This document shows positions 33,495 to 46,089 of a DNA stretch of 64,000 bases, one piece after another; position 1 is the stretch's first letter; every line of letters begins with the position of its first letter. Origin of the DNA: Syncephalis fuscata (Eukaryota > Zoopagomycota > Zoopagomycetes > Zoopagales > Piptocephalidaceae); assembly GCA_025786725.1 (NCBI GenBank), contig JAHLTZ010000022.1, positions 186,001 through 250,000 on the forward strand, in the 5' to 3' direction. The translations under genes were made by a program, and so were the position numbers. Below the pieces are notes generated by a model, which was given only the letters and a program-made list of their open reading frames with translations, was not told the DNA's origin and did not search any database.

Positions 33495-35191
33495 ATCTAC
33501 TTACCAGGTCGTTCAGCCGCTTCTTTTACAATCTGGTCCATTTGTCGATCTAATTGTTTGAGTGGAATATCTAAAGGTGCATTAGTATTATATAATAATA
33601 TTGATCAGTGTCAATAACTTACTGAGTGAATTGGGCAATGAACATATTTCAAATTGAATAGATTCGCGCACATCCAATAGTAAATGATTGTTTGATAAAC
33701 GCAAATTATTGTATTCTAAATTGTAGTTATTAATACAAATACAACATATATATATATATATAATTATACTATTTACCACACATGATATCTGCTCCGTTGC
33801 ATCCAACGCTTGAATCACTGTTGTCTATTATATTTAAATATTTATTTAGTTTATTACCATAATATTTACACTTACTGAATCAGTAGCCGGTGCACCACAG
33901 AATTGCACATAATCAATAGGTGCGTGAATAGTAGGTGTATCACCACATACTGCACAGTCTACACGTCGATCACGTAATTTAATTGAACGGAATGTAGCCT
34001 GAGGTGTTCCATGAAATAGTAACATGGATGGCTTATATACTAGCCCATTGATAATTAATTAAATAGTTAGCCATTAGTGTAATACTTTATAATTGAATAT
34101 ATTACCTTGAGATGGATTCAAATAATCTGCATTGCTTGTAATGCTTGTAAACACCCAATAATACCCGGCACTGTAATTCATTACTTAATAAATCTGTTAC
34201 TTATTAATAGTGCTACTTACCAACACCCAATACACCACCATCAGCACAATTAGTAACTGTTTCCGGTGGAGGTGGAACAGGATAGAGACATCGATAACAA
34301 GGACCATTTTGATAGTTATAAATAACCAACTGTAATAATCAACACTGTTAGATGTTACTGATTAGCATTGGTATCTACTCACTTGTCCATCCATTCTTAA
34401 TGCACTGCCTGACACTAATGGTTTATTGTTTAGTACACAAACATCATTAAGTAGATAGCGGGTGGCCACATTATCCGTACAATCTAGAATAACGTCATAT
34501 CTACAAATAACACATATTTAATAATTACTCATATAATGTTATTCCTATTTACTTTGCCACTATATTCATTGCATTATCAGAGGAGAGTGCTGTATCATAA
34601 ACATCCACTGAACAATAGCGATTTAATCTATAGAGTTGCTATGAATCGATATCCATTTTAGCTAGCTATTGATTAACTTACTGTCTAACTGTTTCTGCTG
34701 CTGATTCTGCCTTGGATCGACCAACTCGTCTTTCATTATGGATTACTTGTCGATGCAAATTACCAATATCCACTGTATCGTGATCAATAATGCCTAATTG
34801 ACCAATACCAGCTGCACTTAAGTACAGTAAAGCAGGTGCACCAAGACCGCCTGCCCCTACAACTAGTACACGGGCCTGCTTTAAACGTAATTGACCTTTA
34901 TATTATTATATTATTATATTATTATATTATTATTATGTTATATATGTATGTATGTATTAGATATTTACCTGATACCCCGATATTGGGCAGTATAAGCTGG
35001 CGACCATACCGACGAATTTCTCCATTAGTTAGTGGTCTATTCTCATCATGGGTCACAGTAGCTGTTGCTTCAGTTTCTATTGCTGTAGCTGTTGCTGCTT
35101 CTAACTGCGATTCCAATAATTGAATACGCGTTTTTAGAGCAGTATTCTCGTTACGTAAGAACTCTAACTCTGTTTTCAGTTTTTGGTCCAT
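33264..35191 (-). CDS. uba4: UBA4/MOCS3: Urm1-activating E1-like enzyme with rhodanese domain
   Basis: Uba4 adenylates and thiolates the C-terminus of Urm1, for tRNA wobble-uridine 2-thiolation and protein urmylation; MOCS3 also serves molybdopterin synthesis. ATG 35191 begins [20 protein letters not shown], a short coiled coil. The ThiF/E1 domain has [75 protein letters not shown] and a zinc [18 protein letters not shown] with the adenylation-domain Cys. A second Cys pair ([11 protein letters not shown]) follows. The rhodanese domain ([14 protein letters not shown]) ends with active-site [12 protein letters not shown]. About eleven short introns, two of which contain microsatellites. Its start is 147 bp from that of recyclin-1. 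Confidence 0.94.
33459..33491. repeat. (ATT)n microsatellite in a UBA4 intron
   Basis: About eleven ATT units lie between two rhodanese-domain exons of UBA4. A second ATTAT-rich repeat sits in another UBA4 intron at about 34898-34937. Confidence 0.9.
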
Positions 35192-35338
35192 AATGTGTTT
35201 ACAAAAGGTAGGAAATAAAACACTTGTATTTTGTGAAACTTTTTTATCTATAATAATTATTCCGTCATCCTTGCATTCTTTTACTGTTACTGCTACTGCT
35301 ACTATTATTATTGTTGTTATTATTACTCGTATTAGCGG

Positions 35339-38300
35339 ATGGCGGAAAGTCGGCCTATTTCTTTAAGTAGCTTGGGGTTTGGTAGTAATAGTGGTGGTGG
35401 TGGTGCCAATAGTATAACTGAAGCAGACTCGGAACGGCGTGGCTCTCAGTCGTCAATGTTCAGTATGATGAGCAGTCGTACTAGCATGACAACTATTTCT
35501 AACCGACCCACTAGTCTAACCAGCGGTCATCGGTCATCGATTGACCAACAAGCAACAACAACAACTGTAGCTTATGGTAAAGGAGCGACAACAACCATGA
35601 CGGCGAACTCTCCACCGTCATCAACGGCCAAGACTTTGAATAGCAATAACAGTAGCACTACTACTTCTACAACGAGTCGCAATACTAAAAAACATGCAAC
35701 ACTAACGCTTACTTCGTTGCCACCTGATGTTACCGTGCGTATTCTTCATCATTTACCAGTTCCAACACTAAGTATTATGGCGCAAGTATCTCGTCGATTC
35801 AAAGTTCTAGTCAACAATGAAGAAATCTACATTCGTAAATTAAAGCAGATGGCATTATGGCAGGATTTGGATAGAGCAGCTCAGTCTAAAGGCGGTCTAT
35901 TGGATGCACCGGTAGCACCAGTCTATGTTGGTAGTGATCTACGAACTTATCAGCAAAAGAACGAATCTACAGGTCATGAAATAACATCTGAAACGTACCC
36001 GGCTCGTGCTCAGTTTCAACGAGTCTATCGTGAACTTATTCCATATTATGTCGATTTGCGACATCGTAATCGCGAACCACGTATACAATCTGAATTTCCA
36101 GATCCTGTAGAACGAGCTCAAATGATTGCTCGTCTACGTAGATTTATGCCAGTTAAAGTTGTTAATGATTACAAAACGGTAAGTGCTTTATTATTAGATA
36201 TCAATTCAATAGGATTAATAAATGACTATAGCTTAATTTGGCTTTGGAAACGGTCACGCAATTACTAGAAAGTCGATCTTTACAGCAATTTGAACATGCT
36301 TATCATACAGATGATACAGAAGCAATGAAGGTAATTAAATACAGTTATTTGTATTATTTATTAATATATATATATGTATATGCATATGTATGTATGTGTG
36401 TATATTATATAGTATCATGCTTCAGTATTGTTTGAGCTTAATGGTGGTCAATCCTGCGTTCAAATGTATATTCAAATGAATCAACTATTTTTTGACAATG
36501 AACATGCTCCTTTGGATAATTTATCGTAAGTGATTCGAGTATAATTATAATTATATGAATGCTGGCTAACGAGCTTGTAGTTCATCGGCTATTAATGAAA
36601 ATGGCGATCATATACCATTGCTAAATTTTACGGAGCATCTCCAACGTGAACTTGAACGGCAAGCAAAAATGATATCTGAAATATTCTCAGAAGACGATGA
36701 TGTATTGTTTGCGTTTACAGAGCGTGTTTATGAAGACGTTGTAAGTGGCTAGCGATTAATATATGCCTATAGATTAATGTTGTTTAATTAGATCGTAGAT
36801 TATGTTAATGAATTAATGGCTGGTGCTTTACAACGATCGTTGCCAGATTATTTGAATTTGACAGTTGAAGCATATCGCCGGATATCTGCGTTGACTATTA
36901 GTTTGACACAAATGCGACCACGAGCATTAGATCCGGAACGGGCTCATCGTTGTCTTTACTCGGTATTTAGTCCGTTAATGGAGCCGTATATTGAACGAGA
37001 GGTACGGGCCCTTCGTGAAATGTACGATCGAGAGATTCGTCGATGGGATCGTCAAATGGCCGAAATGAAACATCGAGCTGAAGTAGAGCGGGCTCGTCGT
37101 TTAATGGGAGCGGCCGAACGTGAAGCTTATAAGAAAGGATTTCTTCGTCGATTAAAACGAGGTTTAACACGTAGTAAAGATGCAGAAATACCCACACCCA
37201 ATGCTACCGAGGCCGATGACTCTGCCGCCAATATTGTTCAAGAATTAAGCGGTCTATTATCACTTGAAATGTCGCTACAAATGATACATGTAAACAAGCA
37301 AGCGTTACATCGTGTATTGCGATTTGCTAGTCTCGGTGGGCGGGCTGGTGTTGACGTGTAAGTGTCTAATTAGCTTGTGGTGGTTATTAGTGTTAATTTA
37401 AGTAGTGGACGTGGTCTAGAGCGTATTTTTGTATCGTTACTGCACACACTTGGACCACGGCATGTTAAACCGGCATTTGAAGCGTAAGTTATTTGATTTA
37501 TACCAGGCTTTGTGTTTTATTGATATAGTGATGTGCAGTGCGGTAGAACGTCTAAGTGAATATAAAACAACACGATCAACGGCCAATGACGAACAAGTAC
37601 AGCCTATATTACGGTTTTTTGAACTTATTCATTTGGGTGATCTTGTACATCAAATGATTTTTGTTTATTATAAAGAAGAAATTGTAAGTAGTATTAATGA
37701 ATATGGCATAGCTATTAACCTGTAAACCTCTAATCACCCAGTGTCGATTTGTCGATGAACACGACTTTACCAATGGATGTAATGCGGAAAAGAAGGCATT
37801 TGAACGCAATCTAGACGATGTAGTTGCTTCAGGACTAGATCGAAGCATCGAGGTAGGCATTGGTGGTGGTAACACTTGTTAAAAGTAACATAACTAATGT
37901 ATAATATTAGGTGTTAATGGGCCATGTGGAATATATACTAGAGAATGAACAAAAACCAACAGATTATGATCCAGAAAATGAAATATTGGATCTTAAGCCT
38001 ACAAAGGTAAATAGACTATTTATTATTAAATATACAATAGTAATTGGTTGATAATTAGGCGTGCTATGATGTTGTTAAATGTTTATCCACTCATACACAA
38101 ATGGTTAGTGGTGCCACCGAAAAGTCAATGCTTGAAGTGTTTTACACCGAATTGGGATTACGATTTTTTAAGTAAGTATAAATGCAATTAGATAGAACTC
38201 TATTAACCATTGTGCACAGTATTCTATCAAAGCATTTGAAAAAAATCAAATTAGCGAGTCGGGCGGATTTCAAGTTATTAGGCAAGTATATAATAAGCAT

Positions 38301-38663
38301 AATACGTCTTATAGCACTGTATATTAACTGATTATAACAATTAGTGATCTTAATCATTATCATGAATGGGCCGAGTCGTTAAATGCTGCCGAAGCACTAC
38401 GCTATTTCCATGCGCTTAAAGAACTGGGCCATATCTACATTGTGTCGCCTCAAGATCTACGCGAATTAATGCACGATCGACGACGCTACCAAGGCGCGTT
38501 AAGAGAAGAAGAAATCTATGAATTTGTACAACTTCGCAAAGACTATCGCCGTATTCAAAAAGTAGTAGAATCAGAAAATGCTATGTCATGTAATTGTTAT
38601 AGTATGAGTTATAATAATAATAATAATAATATAGATTTGTGCAAGTTAAATAAATATAATTAA
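35339..38663 (+). CDS. rcy1: Recyclin-1: F-box protein with Sec10-like exocyst region
   Basis: Rcy1 is a Skp1-binding F-box protein for endosome-to-Golgi recycling whose C-terminal part resembles exocyst Sec10/EXOC5. ATG 35339 starts a Ser/Thr-rich disordered region of about 120 residues. The F-box follows (LTSLPPDVTVRILHHLPVPT). Later exons carry the Sec10-like helices: ARLRRFMPVKVVNDYKT, LLNFTEHLQRELERQ, IVDYVNELMAGALQRSLPDY, RCLYSVFSPLMEPYIEREVR, ILRFFELIHLGDLVHQMIFV and KKFGGFQVI-type segments. About twelve exons. In the last exon a farnesylation-type CYSM (38595-38606) occurs where yeast Rcy1 ends in a CaaX box, but here it is followed by about 20 more codons, including an AAT repeat coding Asn, before the stop. 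Confidence 0.9.
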
Positions 38664-38813
38664 TTTTGTATAGTGTTTATTATTCTGGTAGTTAATTATT
38701 ATCATTGAAATGTTGTGGAGACAAAAAAGTTACAATAAAATAAAATAAAAAATTCAAAATGATTCAATGGCTATTGTACATCAAAATACAAAAAAGACAA
38801 AACTAAATTATGA

Positions 38814-40049
38814 TTAGCCCATGGTAGAGCGGGCCAAAGTACGGAATACATTACGTATACCGCGCCATCCGTGTTTTGAAGAAGTGGAGGCAATGGCTTT
38901 CGTATCATCCCAGTCAGAAGGCAATGGTAATGAACGATTTGTATCCTTACTTAGCCGTGCCGCAGTGGTAGGTGAAAGTTTTGCTTGCTGATATAGGTTG
39001 GCGTAGTAATGACTGTTGGTATCAACGATACCAACGTTGTCCACCTCAAAGTTGTCGGATGTTGGTGTACGTGGAAATGAGCGAGTGCTGCTGTGTCGAG
39101 ATGTAGTCGATGTATGACGCGATACAAATGTGGAATTCTGTGCAGAGCGTGCGCCCGATAAATAGGCAAAGTCACCGTTGACACTGTTGAATCGTCGACG
39201 TACGGCGGAATTGACCGATGCCAGCTTGAGCTGTGCCAATTGCTGTGCAAATTGTTCACCACGATCTTCAATGACTTTTTCAATTGAATTGGGTGTATTA
39301 GCGGCAAATAGGCCAGAGTCAGATGAGGCACTATGGCGTTTTCGTTGGTGTACTGCATCAGCAGTCAGGCCAGTATCAGGTAAAGAGCGTGGACGTGTGC
39401 TAGATGACGTTGAAGATGCACGCGATACTGAAGTCGGTGCCAATGGGCCGCTGCCCAATGACTGGTGCTGTTTACTCCAGTAGGTAAGTAGTGTAAAGGC
39501 ACCATCTTCTCGTGAGCTCGATGACGGCATTGGTCTAGGTGTAGTATTTTTACCATCGCTACCATCAGACTCGGCATCAGAGGATACGTCACTTTCACTG
39601 TCGTTGGATTGATGGTTGTGCACAGGAGCTTGTGCATCAAGGAAATACGCGCCGGTCAATTGTGCATCTAGTGCATCTTCACTCCATAGTGCGCCTAATA
39701 GTTCAGAGAATGCACGTACTCGTCCCGCGACTGTATTATCGGCCGCATTAAGACCGAACAATACACCATCGGCTGAAGTAAGTAGTTGCTGTGTAGTCAC
39801 AGGTGGTGCTTGATTAGGTGCTGCTATGTTGCTGCCACCACTATTGTTGCTGCCACCGGTACTGTGACGGCTGTAACGAGTTACGGCACACCGTAAACGG
39901 GATGTACCACCTCCTGCAAGAATCCGCACATCAATGCCAGGAACGCGCCGTGCACCACGAGCAAGCGCTTTTGCCGTGCGGCGTGCTTGAGGGCAGCCAG
40001 TAGGCGATACAATGGCCAGTTTGGCGATGATATAGCTATCTGTAGCCAT
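38814..40049 (-). CDS. WrbA-like flavodoxin-fold protein, degenerate, with long disordered tail
   Basis: I chose ATG 40049 (MATDSYIIAKLAIVSPTGCP), since the upstream extension is hydrophobic noise without ATG support. The first 130 residues fit the flavodoxin-like fold of NAD(P)H:quinone oxidoreductases of the WrbA/Pst2/Obr1 family: KLAIVSPTG at the first strand, ADGVLFGLN where WrbA has ADAIIFGTPTRYG, VRAFSELLGALWS for the KAFLDQTGGLW helix, and TGAYFLDAQ. The usual phosphate-loop Ser/Thr and the TRYGN segment are altered, so FMN binding is doubtful. The remaining 250 residues are Ser/Asp-rich and probably unstructured. Single exon. Pst2-type proteins occur at eisosomes; a similar membrane-cortex role is only a guess. 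Confidence 0.7.
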   Translation of the reverse strand: MATDSYIIAKLAIVSPTGCPQARRTAKALARGARRVPGIDVRILAGGGTSRLRCAVTRYSRHSTGGSNNSGGSNIAAPNQAPPVTTQQLLTSADGVLFGLNAADNTVAGRVRAFSELLGALWSEDALDAQLTGAYFLDAQAPVHNHQSNDSESDVSSDAESDGSDGKNTTPRPMPSSSSREDGAFTLLTYWSKQHQSLGSGPLAPTSVSRASSTSSSTRPRSLPDTGLTADAVHQRKRHSASSDSGLFAANTPNSIEKVIEDRGEQFAQQLAQLKLASVNSAVRRRFNSVNGDFAYLSGARSAQNSTFVSRHTSTTSRHSSTRSFPRTPTSDNFEVDNVGIVDTNSHYYANLYQQAKLSPTTAARLSKDTNRSLPLPSDWDDTKAIASTSSKHGWRGIRNVFRTLARSTMG

Positions 40050-41159
40050 TGTATGTAAACAAAATCTGTTAAAATGGGCTGTTAAATAATTAGTCAAATT
40101 AATAGCGTGTCTATTAAGTTTGGAAAAACAAAAACATAGACACTGTAAAAAAAAAAGAATAAACCGACTAGTGATACTTTGAAATATGCTTACTAAAAAC
40201 AAAAACAAAAAACTAGAAAACAGCGCTTATCTGTCTGTTTTATATGTAAAACATAAAATAAAGCCCGCCGAGACGACAACGATGCAGGACACGTGTCGAA
40301 AAAGTGAATCAGGTGTAGAAAATCTTCTCGGCGTTTTGCCAAGACATGCAGTTTATTGGTGGAAAGATGTACAAACGGGATCGGATAAATTCACGAGATT
40401 TTTTATCTATAATAGGAAAGAACTGACTAATGTTAGCGTAAAACTCTCGGGCCGGTAGTGCCATTGTACAGCTTTTCCATACACCACACAGGTCGGGGAA
40501 TGACCTCACAGGAATAAATTCGCCGATTTGCCATTATTCTGCTTTGCTTTCTGACACGACGTGGCAATGCACTACACAAATATAATGGCAATAGTAGAAT
40601 TAACACCGAGATAGCACGAAATTGCTCAGGTCCACATTTTTGCCAAGAAAGTGCGTGTGTTACAATGCGATATCCATTTGTGTTTTTACTCTATTGGCGT
40701 TTGAAACGGCATGGAACATGCATGTTTCTTGCTTTTTCTATATAATTCGCACACTACGGAATTCCACGGATCTTATGGAACTGCTGTAATTAAAAAACAA
40801 ATAGTTCATCAAGCGGGTATTCAATGTAATGGCCGTATCCCGAAACTATTCGTCATTGTTTCCTCATTACTCAGCATGTGTACAATCCATGTCGGGTGTA
40901 AGCAACTATACCAGAAAAGGTATAAAACAATCCCTATATAACTATCACGCAATATCCATACGTATTTAGTATTAACCATGACGATAACTATGACTAATAT
41001 GTATTTGCAGGTCATTGTTTATTTGTTTTAATTTGCTCAAATGTTTTCCGAATTAATATATAGTTAAATAATAATAAAAATAATGTAGTGTTAGAAATTA
41101 AACGACTAGCTCCAAATATGCTGCGCTATCATATAGATACAAATTTATTTTATTAATAA
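40050..41159. other. Intergenic, no confident gene
   Basis: 1.1 kb upstream of the WrbA-like gene and downstream of the 7TM-RGS gene, both minus strand. Plus-strand frames at 40186-40458 and 40711-40941 and a minus-strand frame at 40309-40509 resemble nothing known and overlap each other. Confidence 0.4.
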
Positions 41160-43023
41160 TCACAACAACCCAATAGATTGAATTTTGCGTAATTCTTTTG
41201 ATTGTTTTTTGATTTTTAATTTAAATGAGCGTGTTGTCGAAATGGTAGGATAGCTAGGCATACCGTGTTGCGTACGCATATTAGTCTCATTGGCAAGTAT
41301 ATACCGTGGATAAATGTCACGTAACATTAGTTCCTCAATCTCGTCGCGAGCAATCCGTAACGGCCTAATATCAAAAGGCGCATCGGCACGCTTAATCTCT
41401 TCTAAAAGATTTTGTCGTACATTGCCCGATAGATTAACTTGTAATTCGGCATCTTCTCGAAGAAACATTTTTCGAAACCATTTTAAACGGCGCTGTAATT
41501 GAGGAGAGCGTACTCCTAGAGTTGTCTGCGTATATCTCGAATTGATAAAAGTTATTTCTGATCGTCTGGACGATGAACGTGGCCGCTGAAAGTGCTGCTG
41601 GGCCACACGTAACAGCAGGCAGCAGCCTTCGTAAAAAAGCACATTTTCAATACACAAACAACGAATTGTATATTTTTTAAACTATAAATTATTTTGTAAT
41701 TAAAAGTAATCTAAATAATTGTAGCCAGCTTACCTTGGCAAATTCTTGAGGATTTTGAAGCATTTCGTGAAAAACAGCAGGAGAAAGTATTGACTTTAGT
41801 CCCGCTTCACTATCAGATTGCTCTCTACCTATTGAATTGTCAACATTGCTAGAAATCAGATTAGCTTGAACTAGTTGGCCTTCCTCGCGTCTCGCTAGCC
41901 ATACAGGCCAGAAAATGGTTACAAATTGCAAAATCATCGCATTGATAACCAAGAGATTACTCGGTGGAAATATAATGGCTGAATGGTCAACCGTGCTATA
42001 ATCGATGCTACGTGCCCAGCCAAGAAAAGCAACCAGTGTTACAATGCAAGATGAAACTGATATAGTCACTTCGTAACGAATACTGTAGATATCATCCATG
42101 CCACGTAGAAGCCATGCCAACCCACTAATCATGGCTACCAGTGGAAGCAAAGTTAGCCCAAACGGTATCCATTGCAAGCCATTACGTAAACAACCGTTAG
42201 AAGAGTCGCCTAGCGTTCTTTCTGGTGTTACATTTGGGTCAAGTATTTGTACCACAATTAATCCAACAGACACAACACCCAAAACAATAACAACGCCAAT
42301 TAATAGGTGCGGCGGTTCGGTTAGATGACGATGTTTATAGAACCAGTTTAATGCAGATGCACAGTCGATGCAGACCCAGCTTCTAAAGGCATTTGTGTGC
42401 TATTGACTGTAGATGCTATAGATGGGGCTGGTGATGCACGATTAAAAGAACTGATTTCATCAAAGTCGACAATTGGCGCCGAGTTGGATTCAGTCTGCCA
42501 CGAATTTTTGGCAATAAGTGTAGCTGATGCAGAATGTTAGGCTTCAAGGTATTTGACGATTGTATCGTTATTATTTCCGGCATTACAGTTGTGGCAGTAA
42601 GCGGCGACTCTGTGTCTGGTTGATAAGCTTCATTGGTACGCTGCGTGTCCAATAACGGAGTAGGCCGAAGTCTTGAGTTGACTTCACGGGCGCTTGCCTG
42701 ACCCACACAGTAAGATGCAACGATTCGAAAAGCCCGTGCACATACAGCTGATAGCGCCAAAGGCGGCGTTAGATGTAATATCCACATTTCAATCCAACAA
42801 GGAATGCTGTATTGAATTGGAGCAGATATGAGGAAAAAAACACAAACTATTGTATTAGATATCACTACCACCGCTGTTAGTTGCCAGGATCGAATACGAA
42901 CAGCGGGCAAGTGATAAAATTTGCAGAATTTCCAGGTAGTTATGCCGATAAAAACAAGAAGTATGGCCAAAATTGTATAGTAAGTGCCATATAGGCGTTT
43001 ATCTGTTTATGTATGATACTCAT
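41160..43023 (-). CDS. 7TM receptor-like protein with C-terminal RGS domain, several apparent frameshifts
   Basis: The protein has seven predicted membrane segments and an RGS domain, like fungal 7TM-RGS proteins. Hydrophobic segments include AILLVFIGITTWKF, SWQLTAVVVISNTIVCVFFL, WILHLTPPLALSAVCARAFR, LLIGVVIVLGVVSVGLIVV, WIPFGLTLLPLVAMISGLAW, ISVSSCIVTLVAFLGWA and LLVINAMILQFVTIFWPVWL. The RGS part has VFHEMLQNPQEFAK before an intron at about 41657-41733, then ENVLFYEGCCLLLRVAQQHF and ARDEIEELMLRDIYPRYI. RGS domains speed GTP hydrolysis by G-alpha. One exon holds most of it, but keeping a single frame needs one added base near 43008, one near 42533 and one near 42360. I place the start at ATG 43023. 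Confidence 0.82.
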
Positions 43024-43923
43024 GGCAAAAGTGAATGTACAATTAGTTGGAAAGAGTGATTAATGATAACAAATAGATTTTTACACCACCAACAATCCGT
43101 AAAAACTAGTCAAGACACTAAGATAACAATCAACAGAATTTGACAACAAAAGAAAGGAATTAGACAACGACAGCTCTTTGTTTACCGACGACAGCAGAAA
43201 AGCTGATGCCTATGGCGTTTTTGTGAATTCTAAAATATTCTAATTAACGGAGCCGAGTTATCAATTATTAATAGGCCAATCAGGTGTCACTGGCCTGTGT
43301 AATTACCTGAAACGGAGCTATTCTACTCTTATAAATATAGCGGAGTTATTACCTATTCATAACGAATGGTGAAGTGTGGAGGGAATTTTGTCTTATCTTA
43401 CCTTGTATTAAATCGTATTCAAATAAATACTCATTTTTTTACCTTTGTATTATTTCATATTGTGTGTCTTTTCTATTATAAATGTTGGTTTAGCTGGTAA
43501 TTAGATTAAAGTTTAATAAATAAATTCTATTACCAGTATTCATACACTTTCTTGATATCTTTTGAATTTGCTAAATAGATTGCTCTTTTAGTATCAGTTT
43601 AAATCTTGTGTACTGAATCGTTATAGATATCAATAGATTTAAACCGCTTGTTATGTTTTCTATTTTGTCTAGTCTTGGTATTTTTCATTGATTGTATAGT
43701 CATGTGCCATGTGCCCTGTAAAACTATCACATCCAAGCTAAACAATGTTTATACGACCTCATGAAGTACAATATATATATATATATATTAGTAACAGCGT
43801 AGATTTTACACATACACGCTCATAAACAACATGTTAGATTTTTATTACATTTATTTGTATATTATTACAATTGTGCTATTTTTGTTTCAATGATGTTATC
43901 TGTATGCTTATTGTTTATTATTT
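43024..43923. other. Intergenic, AT-rich, with AT dinucleotide repeat
   Basis: The spacer between the start of the 7TM-RGS gene and the end of the subtilisin gene. It has a (TA)n run at about 43770-43789. No gene seen. Confidence 0.5.
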
Positions 43924-46089
43924 TTAATGATTAAATGCTTTGTTAATGGTCTTCAAGCTGCCGTTGAGTCCAAAATATGGTGCGTAGATAGCTTGAAGTG
44001 AGCGAGCACCATATGGACCAGGTGTTGGATCAGCAACAATATAGCCAGAGTATATCCAATGGTCTTTGTACGCAAGTCCAGCTGGAATGCTGAAGTCAAT
44101 GGTGACTTGTGCAGACAATTTTGGCCTATTTTACTTGTATAAAAGGCTTTTTTAAAATGCCCGAGTTATCTTGCTGTGATTGCGTAGTCGTTGAGAACAA
44201 AGCTTGCGCAGTAAGCTTATTTCTTGTTGGAGGATCAGAATATTTATTTGGTTTATCAAATCCATACACAGAAAGGGCAGGGAGATGAGTAACAAGAAAA
44301 ACTCTTTCGTTATTGGTTGGGTTGTTAATGGCTATTGTATGTCTCTTTGTATTTTGACCTTGAGGTTGTATCGATTGGTCGCCAAGCTCAATCACTAAAG
44401 GAGATATGCTAAATGGATTTAGCAAAGCTCTTTCAATATGAAGTAATCCAGCGCCCTGCTCAGGCACTGATCCGGCCAGACCTTGACTCGCTATTGTATA
44501 AGGTATTGCTGTGCGCTGAGTGGCATTCTTAAATATCATTGGATCAATTCGTGGTATTTGCTGTTTGGTGGATTTTGAGCCTGTAAATAAAGTGCAGCTG
44601 CACCGGTTACATAGGGTGCTGCATAAGATGTACCACTCATAACTGCATATCGACTGTCATTAATGGAGTACGTGCTACCTTTTTTCGCAGTAGTAGCCAG
44701 CATTGTACCGGGCGCCATAATGTCTGGATTCATTTGAAGTTTTGACGATGGGCCCCATGCTATATGATCGGCACCTTTCATTGCCTTAGACGCAGGAATA
44801 TGAATTCTATGATGGGAAAAACTAAGAGCAACTTTTGGGTTAAGTTTGCTAATATTTTGGATGGTATTTGCATCTTCAATTGTGATGGAAACAATGGGGA
44901 AGGAACAATCGCTAAAATTGATTACAGAGTTCGGCAGTATGGCACCAGTAGCACCATGAATTTTTATGGTTTCAATTGCTTGCTCAATATTGCAAGAGTT
45001 AGGTGGAATTAAAACCATTTTTCCTTTTATATCACGAGGATACAAACAATTTTTCGGATTTGCCGATGGAGAAGCAACAACAACATTAATTTCTTGAACA
45101 GGCTGCGGATAATTAGAACAGCGATCGAGATACATGAAAGGGGCAGATTTTTTCTCTTGGCTATGGATTTGAAATGAGTTTGTTGTAGCATAAGGTATAT
45201 CCATTGAACTAACTGACACTACAGATGGCAAACTGGCAGGCACAAAGGAGGACCATCTGTCCTGGCCTTGATTCCGGTTGCCTACGGCAGCAATTGCAAT
45301 CATTCCTTGCTTCGTGTACTTGTCTATAATTCCCCTCAGCTGCTCTTGGAAGTCTTCTGGAGCTCCAATACGATCCGGAAGTACGCCAATAGAAAGGTTG
45401 ACGACGTGCATTCCGTCTTTGTACGCTTTGTCAAACGCATTTCTAATAATGCTGACGGAGAGAGGAGCATCATTACATCCAAATATACGATAAGCACCGA
45501 GAGTGGCTCTATAAGCCACTCCAACAAATGTGGGCGTCTGTGCTCCAATAATACCCGCTATGAGTGTACCATGTCCTTCACAATCTTTAGGATCATCACT
45601 TTCAATTGGCGGGGAAGTAGCGCTATGGCGATCGCCAACAAAGTCGTGGCCATAAGCAACTTTGCAGGTAGGACAAAATTTGCCACCAAGTGCTAGATGT
45701 GTATAGTCAACACCACTATCTATAATGCCTATCTTTACGCCTTTTCCATTCAGCTTACGAGCGTGTAATTTACTCACTCCAGTGATAGAATGTGGTGACA
45801 TCTGTTCAGTTACATCATTGGTAACTAAATTTCGTAATTTTGGGCCAGATTCTGTTTCAATAATCTCGTAATTCTTTAAATTGTCTCTTCGTCGTAAATG
45901 TTGGATAGAGCGAGGATATAGCCTTCTATTGTCTTGATTTTCAAAATAAGTCAATACATCTGCCGATGAGGGATCTGTTTTGTTTTGTTGTATGGCATTT
46001 GTCGTTAAAAGTTGCTCTGTATTGTTTTGTGCTGCATCGGACTGAAGCACTAGAACCAGTAGTGCCAAAATGGCTGAAAAATGGTGCAT
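43924..46089 (-). CDS. Secreted subtilisin-like serine protease (S8, VPR-like), two compensating frameshifts
   Basis: ATG 46089 begins a signal peptide (MHHFSAILALLVLVLQSDAA). A pro-region follows to about residue 100. The S8 catalytic residues are all visible: D124 in IGIIDSGVDYTHLALGG, H173 in DCEGHGTLIAGIIGAQ, oxyanion N271 in IAIAAVGNRNQG and S488 in MSGTSYAAPYVTGAAALYL. A PA-type insertion (about residues 330-430, GKMVLIPPNSC, GATGAILPNS) sits between H and S, as in minor extracellular protease VPR. The frame breaks soon after the Ser at about 44564-44566, where an AAA run seems one base short, and again at about 44129-44132, where an AAAA run seems one base long. The two shifts cancel, and the resulting C-terminal segment (DHWIYSGYIVADPTPGPYGA) resembles the Fn3-like tail of the family. 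Confidence 0.9.

Noticed and set aside
40186-40509. Overlapping frames on both strands upstream of the WrbA-like gene
   Set aside because: Both are short, lack domain features and overlap each other.
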